This document shows positions 1 to 6,199 of a stretch of 16,837 bases of DNA, in pieces (position 1 is the stretch's first letter; every line of letters begins with the position of its first letter). Both the position numbers and the translations under genes were made by a program. The DNA is taken from contig QNCL01000012.1 in assembly GCA_003645805.1 (NCBI GenBank), forward strand, positions 1-16,837, written 5' to 3'. This stretch comes from Candidatus Omnitrophota bacterium (GTDB taxonomy: Bacteria > Omnitrophota > 4484-213). The notes below the pieces were generated by a model. That model worked only from the letters and a program-made list of their open reading frames with translations. It had not been told where the DNA came from and ran no database searches.

Positions 1-439
1 CAATGGCTTTATCAAGATCTCCTTTCTTCTCAAGGTATCTGCCTTTGAGGAGAAGTAAATTTGATAAATTTCTAATCTTCAAAAGCGGGAGCGCCTGTTT
101 TTGTATAAGATACTTATATTTCTTGCCAAAATCAAAATCGCATTTTTTAAGTAAAACTCCTTTTCTAAACTCTCTAAAAGATATTTCATTTTGATTTAAA
201 AGTTCTTCCAATTCTTTATCTTCCTGCCAACCTTCCTTTATTACCCCTCTTATTTTGTTTATAACCTCTCGTGATTTTGGATAGTACATTAAATCAAAGG
301 CTTTTGAATAATACACAGCGGCATTTTTCACGGTGGCATTGTCTATAGTCTCTTGCTGGGCAAATAGATTGGCAGTCGATGCTATTAGAAATGTGCAGCA
401 TATTGATAGATTTAAAATTATTCTTATAGTTTTAACCAC
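1..439 (-). CDS. Exported protein of unknown function, 3' end cut off by window edge
   Basis: A GTG start at 439 is preceded by a strong Shine-Dalgarno AAGGAGG, 7-8 nt upstream and 15 bp after the stop of the ATPase gene. The frame stays open to base 1 (about 146 codons), so the C-terminus is missing. The N-terminus reads VKTIRIILNL and continues through a hydrophobic stretch to LFAQQ, a typical Sec signal peptide with likely cleavage after LFA. The mature part begins with a charged helical segment (YYSKAFDLMYYPKSREVI). Near the edge, LLLKGRYLEKKGDLDKAI resembles the start of a tetratricopeptide repeat. I do not recognise a family. An envelope or periplasmic protein is likely from the signal peptide, and the TPR reading is tentative. 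It is probably co-transcribed with the ATPase gene. Confidence 0.75.
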   Translation of the reverse strand, partial: MVKTIRIILNLSICCTFLIASTANLFAQQETIDNATVKNAAVYYSKAFDLMYYPKSREVINKIRGVIKEGWQEDKELEELLNQNEISFREFRKGVLLKKCDFDFGKKYKYLIQKQALPLLKIRNLSNLLLLKGRYLEKKGDLDKAI

Positions 440-454
440 CTGCTCACCTCCTTC

Positions 455-2140
455 TTAGAACATCACTACCTTAGGTTTATTGTAGAATTCCAACAAGAAA
501 TTTAAATCCTTTAATGTAAGAATCCAGATCTTTCTCTCCTTTGCCAGAATCTTTGCGTCTATTTCTACATCCTTTAAGGCAACTATAAACCTGCGGGTAA
601 TCTTATACTCAGCAGAGATCTGCCTGCATAGTTCTGTAAACTCCTCTATCAGAGAAGGAGAAACCTTCTCTCTTCTTACCTCCCCCACCCAGTATCTTCC
701 CTCCTTTGTCTGGGCTAACAACACTTTTCTTTCATAGCCGGTGTTTTGTCCTTTAAAGAAAACAATACGCAGGTTTACTTGCAAAAATTGAGGAAGTTTT
801 ATCCTCTTACCTTTTATCAGCAAACTCTCATTCTTCCAGCATATTAACAACTCCCTTACCCGCTCTAAAACATCCTTTTTGCTCTCGGAGGTAAACCCTT
901 GAAAAACATCCTTTAAGTTGTTCAAAAATCTTTGTTTTGCATACTCTAAATTAAAACTGGGATCATCCTGCTTTAGACGATAACTACTATTTAGCCAGAA
1001 TTTTAGTAAAGGATCCTGCAAGAGATAAAACCGAGAGTTTTTGAAAACAATATCCTTTTTCACCAGATAAAAAAGTTGCCTGGAGACTTCCTTTCTCTTC
1101 TTGCCCGTCTTTTTTACTATCTCTGAAATTCTCTTATCCCCTTCCGCTAAAGAGAAAAGCACACAAGCGAGATTTTCAAAGTGATGGTTCTTTATATTCT
1201 CTATCTTTCTGGAAAAATATCTGTTTATCTCCCCTTCTTCTGAGAATAACTCTTCATACAAACATCTCTCCAGAAGCGAGAAAGAAATATTGCTTACCCT
1301 GCTTTCCTGAGAAAGCAATCTAATCTTTCTACTTATAGTGCTCAGGTAAAAAGGAGAACCGTCCGTAAACACCAAGATAAAATCTCGGCAGAGAGGAGAG
1401 AAGGTAATCCATTTATTCCTTTGTCTTAAAAACTTGCGAGCGGTACAGAAATCAAAGGGCTCTACATTTACTATTTCAAAACTCCCTAAAAGAAGAGACA
1501 ATTTCTGGGAAAGAATTTCTCGGGATAGATTTACCGCCGAACTAATCAGAATATATAAAACATCCTTCTGAATCACTATCTCTTTTGTCAATCCAGAGAA
1601 AGGAGCACTGAGTTTAAGATAGCCTAAATAATGAAATTCATCCAGAAAAATCACCATTTTTGTTCCTGTTTCCTGGGTTAATAGATAGGGAAGTTTTAAA
1701 AGGGAAGAATAAGCAAGGTCGTTCTTCTTTTCTGCCAAATAGGTTTTTATCTGCAAGATAGTAGATATGGTTAAAGAAAGATAGGGCTGAGATTGTTGAA
1801 TTAAAGAATCAAGAGAAAAGTCCTTCTCTTCTGAGGAAAACTCTTTTTTTGTCTTCAAAAAAGAAAAAAGGAGTTTTCTTATAAATTGAATACTAAGGTG
1901 TTCAAACGAGAATCCTCGCTTGAATTCTAAATAAAGAGGAATAATACCCTTCTCCTCTTTACTATCTTTTACCAAACAAGAAAGATTATTCAGAAGATAA
2001 TGCACTAAGGTAGTCTTTCCTGTCCCCTCTCTGCCAATTATAGCAATATTCTGCCGATACCTTTTTTTAAAGTCAAGGAGCCGTTTAATCAATAAACTTA
2101 ATATCTCCTCCTGAACAAAAACTCCTTCTTTTGTGTGCAT
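455..2140 (-). CDS. Archaeal-type AAA ATPase (ATPase_2/DUF234-like) with C-terminal winged helix and degenerate nuclease-like domain
   Basis: A P-loop ATPase of about 561 residues. Walker A is GREGTGKTT at residues 36-44 from the ATG at 2140, and Walker B is MVIFLDEFHY with the DE pair near 167-168. The middle part contains a winged-helix segment (ISEIVKKTGKKRKEVSRQLF) followed by DPLLKFWL, which is typical of the archaeal ATPase/DUF234 architecture. The C-terminal ~150 residues look like the restriction-endonuclease-like tail of that family, but the expected E-x-K is E-V-R (YWVGEVRREK), so catalysis is doubtful. The frame is open upstream to a TTG at 2176. Neither start has a good ribosome site; I chose the ATG. 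A TATAAT-like hexamer at 2197-2202 (minus strand) could be a local -10, but I see no matching -35. The cellular role of these ATPases is generally unknown, and nothing nearby assigns one. Confidence 0.85.
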   Translation of the reverse strand: MHTKEGVFVQEEILSLLIKRLLDFKKRYRQNIAIIGREGTGKTTLVHYLLNNLSCLVKDSKEEKGIIPLYLEFKRGFSFEHLSIQFIRKLLFSFLKTKKEFSSEEKDFSLDSLIQQSQPYLSLTISTILQIKTYLAEKKNDLAYSSLLKLPYLLTQETGTKMVIFLDEFHYLGYLKLSAPFSGLTKEIVIQKDVLYILISSAVNLSREILSQKLSLLLGSFEIVNVEPFDFCTARKFLRQRNKWITFSPLCRDFILVFTDGSPFYLSTISRKIRLLSQESRVSNISFSLLERCLYEELFSEEGEINRYFSRKIENIKNHHFENLACVLFSLAEGDKRISEIVKKTGKKRKEVSRQLFYLVKKDIVFKNSRFYLLQDPLLKFWLNSSYRLKQDDPSFNLEYAKQRFLNNLKDVFQGFTSESKKDVLERVRELLICWKNESLLIKGKRIKLPQFLQVNLRIVFFKGQNTGYERKVLLAQTKEGRYWVGEVRREKVSPSLIEEFTELCRQISAEYKITRRFIVALKDVEIDAKILAKERKIWILTLKDLNFLLEFYNKPKVVMF

Positions 2141-2203
2141 TATTAAGGTGTTAAAAAGACCAAAGGCTTTTATCAAAACAGGAATGTTTATCTTTTATTA
2201 TAA

Positions 2204-2881
2204 TCAAGGGAGGTAATGCAAAGGGTTTTTTGGACGAGAGTTTTCTCTTATCTCAAAATGAAGTTGAGGCGTAGAGACTCTTCCACTACAACCTACCTCA
2301 GCAATCACTGATCCCTGCTTAACCTCCTGCCCCACACTCACCAGATTCTTAGAGTTGTGAGCATATACAGTCTGAAAATTCTGGTCATGGTCAATAATTA
2401 TCAGTTTTCCATATCCCTTCACATAATCGCTACAAAAGGACACCTTCCCACTTCTTGCCGCTACTATCTTCTCTCCCTCTCTTCCTTTAATATTTATCCC
2501 TTTTTCTCTAATATTGTCTTTCTTTGCCCCATAGAAGAGTATGACTTTATTCTTTAGAGGCCAAATAAATCCCTCCTCTTTTTCCTCCATCAGTTTAGTA
2601 TCCAGAGCCTTGCGTGCATAAGGAATAAATAAAAGTTGCCCCCTCTCTATTCTATCTGCATCGGAGAGTCTATTTGCCTTTACAATACTTTCGATAGGAG
2701 TCCGATAAGCCTGTGAAATCCTCCAGAGAGTTTCTCCTTTCCTTACTTGATGGTAAATTCCGGGAATCTTGGGCTTTAATGGCAAAGGGGGATAACTTAC
2801 TGTGGCACAACCTGTGAAAAAAGAAAGGGAAAGAAAAAGAGAGACTGATAAAAGAAATCTATCCACAAGCAACTTTCTCAT
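2204..2881 (-). CDS. nlpD: NlpD-like LysM/LytM lipoprotein, probable amidase activator
   Basis: About 225 residues. Positions 1-25 form a lipoprotein signal ending in the lipobox-like FFTGC, so Cys25 is probably lipidated. A LysM domain follows (YHQVRKGETLWRISQAYR, about 43-89) and binds peptidoglycan. The C-terminal half is a LytM/M23 fold (GYGKLIIIDHD, TVYAHNSKNL, LHFEIR, NPLHYLP). The M23 zinc ligands are not intact: the usual HxxxD motif reads KGINIKG and the HxH motif reads QLHFE. This matches E. coli NlpD (also LHFE without the first His), a non-catalytic activator of cell-wall amidases in daughter-cell separation. The ATG at 2881 is preferred over a TTG two codons earlier; no clear ribosome site is seen for either. 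The gene starts 24 bp after the tRNA 3' end, so it may be expressed by read-through past the tRNA. Confidence 0.85.
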   Translation of the reverse strand: MRKLLVDRFLLSVSLFLSLSFFTGCATVSYPPLPLKPKIPGIYHQVRKGETLWRISQAYRTPIESIVKANRLSDADRIERGQLLFIPYARKALDTKLMEEKEEGFIWPLKNKVILFYGAKKDNIREKGINIKGREGEKIVAARSGKVSFCSDYVKGYGKLIIIDHDQNFQTVYAHNSKNLVSVGQEVKQGSVIAEVGCSGRVSTPQLHFEIRENSRPKNPLHYLP

Positions 2882-2904
2882 ATACAAAGACTAAACTTAA
2901 AGAA

Positions 2905-2979
2905 TGGAGCGGGATACGGGAATCGAACCCGTGCATCCAGCTTGGGAAGCTGGCACTCTACCAACTGAGTTAATCCCGC
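2905..2979 (-). tRNA. tRNA-Gly, anticodon CCC, CCA encoded
   Basis: Read on the minus strand, the cloverleaf is complete. The acceptor stem is GCGGGAT pairing with ATCCCGC. The D arm is ACTC/GAGT, and the anticodon stem is CCAGC/GCTGG around the loop TTCCCAA, giving anticodon CCC. A 4-nt variable loop follows, and the T arm is ACGGG/CCCGT with loop TTCGATT. After the discriminator T comes an encoded CCA; total 75 nt. It decodes the glycine codon GGG and resembles E. coli glyU around the anticodon (GCTTCCCAAGC). Its first 10 nt overlap the end of thiE, including the stop codon, and no separate promoter is visible, so it is probably released from the thiE transcript by RNase P. Confidence 0.96.
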
Positions 2980-3590
2980 AGTATATCTCTAAATCTCTCT
3001 ATAGTCTTTTTAGGATCCTTAGACTCTCTTATTGCTGAGCATACCGCTACTCTTCTCACTCCTGTGCGCACAATCTCCTGCAGGTTATTCAGGTTTATTC
3101 CTCCAATGGCAACAATGGGAATACTTACTTTTTTTCTCACCTCAAAGAGCAATCCCAATCCTCTGGGTGTTAAATAAGGCTTGGTAGGAGAAGAAAAGAT
3201 AGGACCTGCACTAATATAATCCGCTCCTTCCTTTTGAGCCTCTAAAGCCTCTTCTAAACTATGTGTAGATTTCCCTATAATCTTCTTCCCTAAAATTGAT
3301 CTGGCTACTTGCACTGGGAGGTCGGTTTGGCCTAAATGCAAACCATCTGCATCTATAGCCAAAGCAATATCTAAGCGGTTGTTGATGATAAAAAGAACAT
3401 CTTTTTTCTCAACAAGTCTCTTTATCTTGCGGGCGATCCTTAAAAATTCCCTATCTTCCCTCCCTTGCACTCTCAACTGAACAACTTCTGCTTTTGCCTC
3501 TATTACTTTCCTGCTAAACCTCAATACCTCTTCTTCGTTATCTGTCTGCGTATAATTGATCAATACATATACACTAAATTCTCTGACCAA
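2970..3590 (-). CDS. thiE: Thiamine-phosphate synthase ThiE
   Basis: A TIM-barrel enzyme of 206 residues that joins HMP-diphosphate and the thiazole phosphate to make thiamine phosphate in the cytoplasm. Family motifs are present in order: VVQLR, the IINNRLDIAL segment, DGLHLGQTDLP, GKSTHS, GADYISAGPIFSSPTK, then the phosphate-binding IPIVAIGGI and the late GVRRVAVCSAI. Length is normal for a stand-alone ThiE. The start is a TTG at 3590 with GGAG about 9 nt upstream, inside the end of thiD2 (17-bp overlap), so translation is probably coupled. Its stop codon TAA (2970-2972) lies inside the tRNA-Gly gene. No TPP riboswitch is visible upstream of the thi pair, where genes overlap. Confidence 0.95.
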   Translation of the reverse strand: MVREFSVYVLINYTQTDNEEEVLRFSRKVIEAKAEVVQLRVQGREDREFLRIARKIKRLVEKKDVLFIINNRLDIALAIDADGLHLGQTDLPVQVARSILGKKIIGKSTHSLEEALEAQKEGADYISAGPIFSSPTKPYLTPRGLGLLFEVRKKVSIPIVAIGGINLNNLQEIVRTGVRRVAVCSAIRESKDPKKTIERFRDILRD

Positions 3591-3993
3591 CCTCTTTCTC
3601 CAGTTTATATACCCGAAATCTAATCTCCTGCAAATTCATAGATTCTGAAGGATTAACAGATTGAGAGAACTCCTCCAGAGAGCGAACTGCTTCTTTTATA
3701 CGCGCCAAATTAGCAAACAATATCTCTCGCCAATTATGCTTTATCCCCTCCTCTTTCCCTCTTCCTACATCTGTCTCTGTATCCCTTGCCTGCAGAAGTT
3801 GATAAAGAGGAAACTTTCTCTTCACCGAGAAGAGGAGATGACGAAGATGTTTAAACTCTTTACTTATCTTTTTGTATTCTAATATCAAACGCGCTATATC
3901 CTCACAAACCCTTAGTCCTTCCTCTGCACGGTTGAAGTTTGCATCCAAAAGGCGATAGACATTCTTCTCTTCCTGCTCCACGGGTTTAACCAA
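3574..3993 (-). CDS. thiD2: ThiD2-family hydroxymethylpyrimidine phosphate kinase domain protein
   Basis: A 139-residue protein with the ThiD2 signature YRLLDANFNRAEEGLRVCEDIAR (shown here in part: LLDANFNRAEEGLRV) and conserved RDTETDVG and NLARIKEAVRSLEE segments. ThiD2 (Pfam ThiD2 family) is known as a monofunctional HMP-phosphate kinase in thiamin synthesis and is usually the N-terminal half of a ThiD2-ThiE fusion. Here it is a separate frame that overlaps thiE by 17 bp, with one-base frame offset. The start is uncertain: a TTG at 3993 overlaps the rfaE2 stop by 8 bp, and a GTG at 3981 is an alternative. Neither has a good ribosome site, so re-initiation from rfaE2 is plausible. Confidence 0.88.
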   Translation of the reverse strand: MVKPVEQEEKNVYRLLDANFNRAEEGLRVCEDIARLILEYKKISKEFKHLRHLLFSVKRKFPLYQLLQARDTETDVGRGKEEGIKHNWREILFANLARIKEAVRSLEEFSQSVNPSESMNLQEIRFRVYKLEKEVGQRI

Positions 3994-4468
3994 GTCTTTT
4001 TATTTTTTTAATAAGTAAAGTAGTAGACCTTCCTCGCGTGAAAGGAAGGATAAACACTCTTCCCCCATAGGAATTCACAAACTCCTCTCCTACAATCTCT
4101 TTTCCCTTCCAATCGCCTCCCTTCACCAACACATCAGGCTTTATTCTTCTTATTAACTTCAATGGAGTCTTCTCCTCAAAGATGACCACAAAATCCACAA
4201 ACTCTAAAGCAGAAAGGATTTCCGCTCTCTCTTTTTGAGGAACTATCGGACGTCCCTTTCCTTTTATCTTTCTTACCGAGTTGTCGCTGTTCAGTCCTAT
4301 AATCAAAACATCGCCTTTGGTCTTTGCTTTTCTTAAATACCTGATGTGCCCGATATGCAGAAGGTCAAAGCATCCATTAGTAAATACTATTCTCTTTCCT
4401 CTTTCTCTTAACTCCCCAATAATCTCCTTTAACTCCTTAATATCTTTAATCTTGTTTGCTATAAACAC
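3986..4468 (-). CDS. rfaE2: RfaE2-type heptose 1-phosphate adenylyltransferase
   Basis: A 160-residue nucleotidyltransferase equal to the C-terminal half of E. coli HldE. It would transfer AMP from ATP to D-glycero-beta-D-manno-heptose 1-phosphate to make ADP-heptose for LPS core. Seen: the N-terminal VFTNGCFDLLHIGH block with the HIGH motif at 38-41, LIIGLNSDNSVRKIKG, RAEILSALEFVDFVVIF, KPDVLVKGGDW and a basic tail FTRGRSTT, all standard for RfaE2. The kinase half (RfaE1) is not in the window. The start is GTG at 4468, 16 bp after the glycosyltransferase stop, without an evident ribosome site. Position next to a glycosyltransferase fits cell-surface polysaccharide synthesis. A related cytidylyltransferase specificity is possible, but the KGGDW region favours RfaE2. 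Confidence 0.9.
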   Translation of the reverse strand: MFIANKIKDIKELKEIIGELRERGKRIVFTNGCFDLLHIGHIRYLRKAKTKGDVLIIGLNSDNSVRKIKGKGRPIVPQKERAEILSALEFVDFVVIFEEKTPLKLIRRIKPDVLVKGGDWKGKEIVGEEFVNSYGGRVFILPFTRGRSTTLLIKKIKRLG

Positions 4469-4484
4469 TTGAATTCAAACAAAA

Positions 4485-5666
4485 TTACAGATGCACACGC
4501 CTGTCCATCATTCTTATTTCCAGTTCCTTATGCATCTGCTCTTTGGCATACTCATAGATTCTTAAGTGCTTCACTGCGGTAATAGACCATTTTATTTCAT
4601 TGGTCACATACCTCTGGGCTTGAGAAGCATAGTGTTTTCTTAGATCGTCATTTCCCATCAACCCAACAATCGCTCGCTCAAGTTCATAGTCGTTATCTGG
4701 AGGGACAGTAATTCCTGCTTCGCTCTCCTCTATCTGTGATTTCAGCCCCTCAAGAGCACTTACCACCGCAGGCACTCCTAAAGCAAAAGAATGGGCTAAA
4801 TTCCCTGATTGTGAGGCTTGAGAGTAGGGCAGTACCAACAGATCAAAAGCGGAGAGAATCTGATCATACCTTTGAGGCGTAAAACTCCCCATTATCACCT
4901 TAATTCTATCTTTATATCTTGACTCCTCAATAGCCTTGAGCACCTTTGGCTTGGTTATCTGGCCTCCGGGAGAACCTGGGCGAGCATCTCCAGCAATCAC
5001 TAAATATACATCCTTATCCATCTTCTCAGCCATCCTGTCCCATAGCTTGATTAGTCTTTCTATTCCCTTATTAGGCTCCCACCAGCCGATTATTCCTACC
5101 ACCTTCTTACCTTCAAGCCCTATCTTTTCCTTCGCATTCTTGATTGGCTTTGTCTCCTTTGCCCCATGTGGGATAACATACACATTATTGGGAATCCTCC
5201 CGATATTCAAAGGGAGATTTGTCCACTGGTATTCTTCATGGACAATACCAACATTTGATAACTTTAGAGAGATGTCGGTAAAGAATCTCTGCCCTCGATC
5301 TAATGTGCTGGTGACGCTGTGATAAGTTATCACCACAGGAAACCTGGCTTGCACATGCCATCTAAATAGGGCGCGCAACAATCCGCAGGAGTAATCATCT
5401 CCCCGCACATATAGTCCATATTCATGCTGAATATGAACAACATCAGGATGTATTTCATTCACGGTCTTATATAAAACATCATCAAAGTCTGCTGAATTAT
5501 TGTCTAAGACAGGATACACCCTTTTCTCCCCTTTCTTTCCTCCATCTGTATGGCAGACGATAAGCACCTCATTTCCTAAATTTCGGATAGCCGAAACCAA
5601 CTCTTGGGAATAGGTAGCAATTCCACAAGGACGAGGTGGCCAAGAACTCACCCAAGCAATTCTCAT
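4485..5666 (-). CDS. GT-B fold glycosyltransferase, family 4-like
   Basis: A 393-residue cytoplasmic or membrane-peripheral glycosyltransferase. The N-terminal Rossmann half has MRIAWVSSWPPRPCGIATYS (glycine turn plus acceptor loop), HIQHEYG at 80-84 and VVITYHSV. The C-terminal half starts with KKVVGIIGWWEPNKGIERL (~190-205), then VYLVIAGD and the donor-site region near 282-299. In that region the classical E-x7-E of GT4 is absent; it reads SQSGNLAHSFALGVP. The frame opens at a GTG (5684), but the ATG at 5666 has a perfect AAGGAGG five bases upstream and begins exactly at the family's first strand, so I place the start there. It is first in a promoter-driven unit with rfaE2, thiD2, thiE and tRNA-Gly. 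Sugar specificity cannot be told; a role in surface polysaccharide is inferred. Confidence 0.92.
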   Translation of the reverse strand: MRIAWVSSWPPRPCGIATYSQELVSAIRNLGNEVLIVCHTDGGKKGEKRVYPVLDNNSADFDDVLYKTVNEIHPDVVHIQHEYGLYVRGDDYSCGLLRALFRWHVQARFPVVITYHSVTSTLDRGQRFFTDISLKLSNVGIVHEEYQWTNLPLNIGRIPNNVYVIPHGAKETKPIKNAKEKIGLEGKKVVGIIGWWEPNKGIERLIKLWDRMAEKMDKDVYLVIAGDARPGSPGGQITKPKVLKAIEESRYKDRIKVIMGSFTPQRYDQILSAFDLLVLPYSQASQSGNLAHSFALGVPAVVSALEGLKSQIEESEAGITVPPDNDYELERAIVGLMGNDDLRKHYASQAQRYVTNEIKWSITAVKHLRIYEYAKEQMHKELEIRMMDRRVHL

Positions 5667-5671
5667 CTTTC

Positions 5672-5678
5672 CCTCCTT
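5672..5678 (-). promoter_or_regulatory. Ribosome binding site deciding the glycosyltransferase start
   Basis: AAGGAGG on the minus strand, with 5 nt to the ATG at 5666. It lies inside the longer GTG-initiated frame, so it selects the ATG over the GTG at 5684. Confidence 0.85.
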
Positions 5679-5725
5679 TTTCACTCATAAATCCTGCTCT
5701 TTTCTTTCATATAAGGAATGATATA

Positions 5726-5754
5726 ATTATATCCAAAAAGAGGAATCTTGTAAA
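5726..5754 (-). promoter_or_regulatory. Sigma70-type promoter of the glycosyltransferase operon
   Basis: On the minus strand TTTACA (5754-5749) is followed by exactly 17 bp and then TATAAT (5731-5726), one mismatch from the full consensus. Transcription would start near 5719, giving a leader of about 53 nt before the ATG at 5666. The tandem 13-bp repeats and the palindrome lie directly upstream, within reach of an activator or repressor. This is the best promoter I found in the window. Confidence 0.8.
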
Positions 5755-5771
5755 GTTTTTGTGTAAGTCCA

Positions 5772-5797
5772 CCGATTTCCACCACCGATTTCCACCC
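5772..5797. repeat. Two tandem 13-bp direct repeats upstream of the promoter
   Basis: CCGATTTCCACCA at 5772-5784 is followed at once by CCGATTTCCACCC at 5785-5797, differing only in the last base. The second copy runs into the left arm of the 21-bp palindrome (shared TTTCCACC). The pair begins about 18 bp upstream of the -35 box, a spacing suited to a regulator binding site. It may also be a by-product of duplication of a palindrome half. Confidence 0.85.
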
Positions 5798-5809
5798 CAG
5801 GGGTGGAAA
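5789..5809. repeat. 21-bp perfect palindrome, copy 1
   Basis: Arm TTTCCACCCC, centre A, then the exact reverse complement of the arm. It is identical in sequence and orientation, including the following C, to the copy at 16793-16813. It sits in the 188-bp gap between the Mth938 gene and the glycosyltransferase gene. As RNA it could form a 9-bp stem with a CAG loop, but neither strand has a following U-run, so it is not a standard intrinsic terminator. An operator or a dispersed genomic repeat is possible. Confidence 0.95.
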
Positions 5810-5835
5810 CAGGTGAAACAGAAAATTTTGCAAAA

Positions 5836-5851
5836 TAAGTCAGTAAGTCAG
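5836..5851. repeat. Two tandem copies of TAAGTCAG
   Basis: TAAGTCAG occurs at 5836-5843 and again at 5844-5851, immediately beyond the stop of the Mth938 gene. The adjacent AAAATTTTGCAAAAT (5823 onwards) is self-complementary in part. No function can be assigned, and it may be chance in AT-rich spacer. Confidence 0.6.
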
Positions 5852-5854
5852 AGA

Positions 5855-6199
5855 TTAACAGGTAAGATGAAACGCTCCTATTACCCTCCTTTTCTCCTGA
5901 ATATATTTATTAAAGATTTCAGATGCCTCTTTTGTAGGCCAAGCAATCACCTCTATCCCTTCATTTTTAAGTTCCCTTTTGAGTGAAGGTTCTACTTGCA
6001 TAAGCCCATATGCTCCTGTTCCTACTATCAAAATTTCTGGTTTATACTCTCTCACCTCTTTGAGGTCCTCTATGCAAACACTATGTCCCTGCTTACGCCA
6101 CCAGTTGGTTTTAACTCTATCGGGAAAGATAATCAAATCTTGTTCATATCTCCTGCCCTCCACTACCATCAATCCAAACGAATAACTCTCAATTCTCAT
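5855..6199 (-). CDS. Mth938-like domain protein (DUF498/AAMDC family)
   Basis: A small soluble protein of 114 residues. The fold signature is visible: an N-terminal strand with SYSFGLMVVEGRRYEQDLIIFPDRV, a WWRKQGH turn, then YKPEILIVGTGAYG and LKNEGIEVIAWPTKEASEIFNKY, which is characteristic of the Mth938 family. The biochemical function of the family is not established; members occur alone or near respiratory and redox genes. The ATG shares its A with the TAA stop of the nitroreductase gene upstream, so the two are translationally coupled. It ends the gene run that starts at PflX; the next gene has its own promoter. Confidence 0.9.
   Translation of the reverse strand: MRIESYSFGLMVVEGRRYEQDLIIFPDRVKTNWWRKQGHSVCIEDLKEVREYKPEILIVGTGAYGLMQVEPSLKRELKNEGIEVIAWPTKEASEIFNKYIQEKRRVIGAFHLTC

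Noticed and set aside
3986..4010. TPP riboswitch ahead of thiD2-thiE
   Set aside because: thiD2 begins inside the rfaE2 stop region, leaving no leader for a riboswitch, and no TPP-type conserved words are present.
5772..5809. Possible CRISPR fragment from the repeated CCGATTTCCACC words
   Set aside because: There are only two tandem copies with no spacers and no cas genes in the window.
5789..5809. Palindrome as an intrinsic terminator
   Set aside because: The stem is strong but no T-run follows on either strand at either copy.
5636..5986. Plus-strand frame of 116 codons crossing the intergenic region
   Set aside because: It lies antisense to the ends of two well-supported genes, its product has no family feature, and its gap portion covers the minus-strand promoter and repeats.
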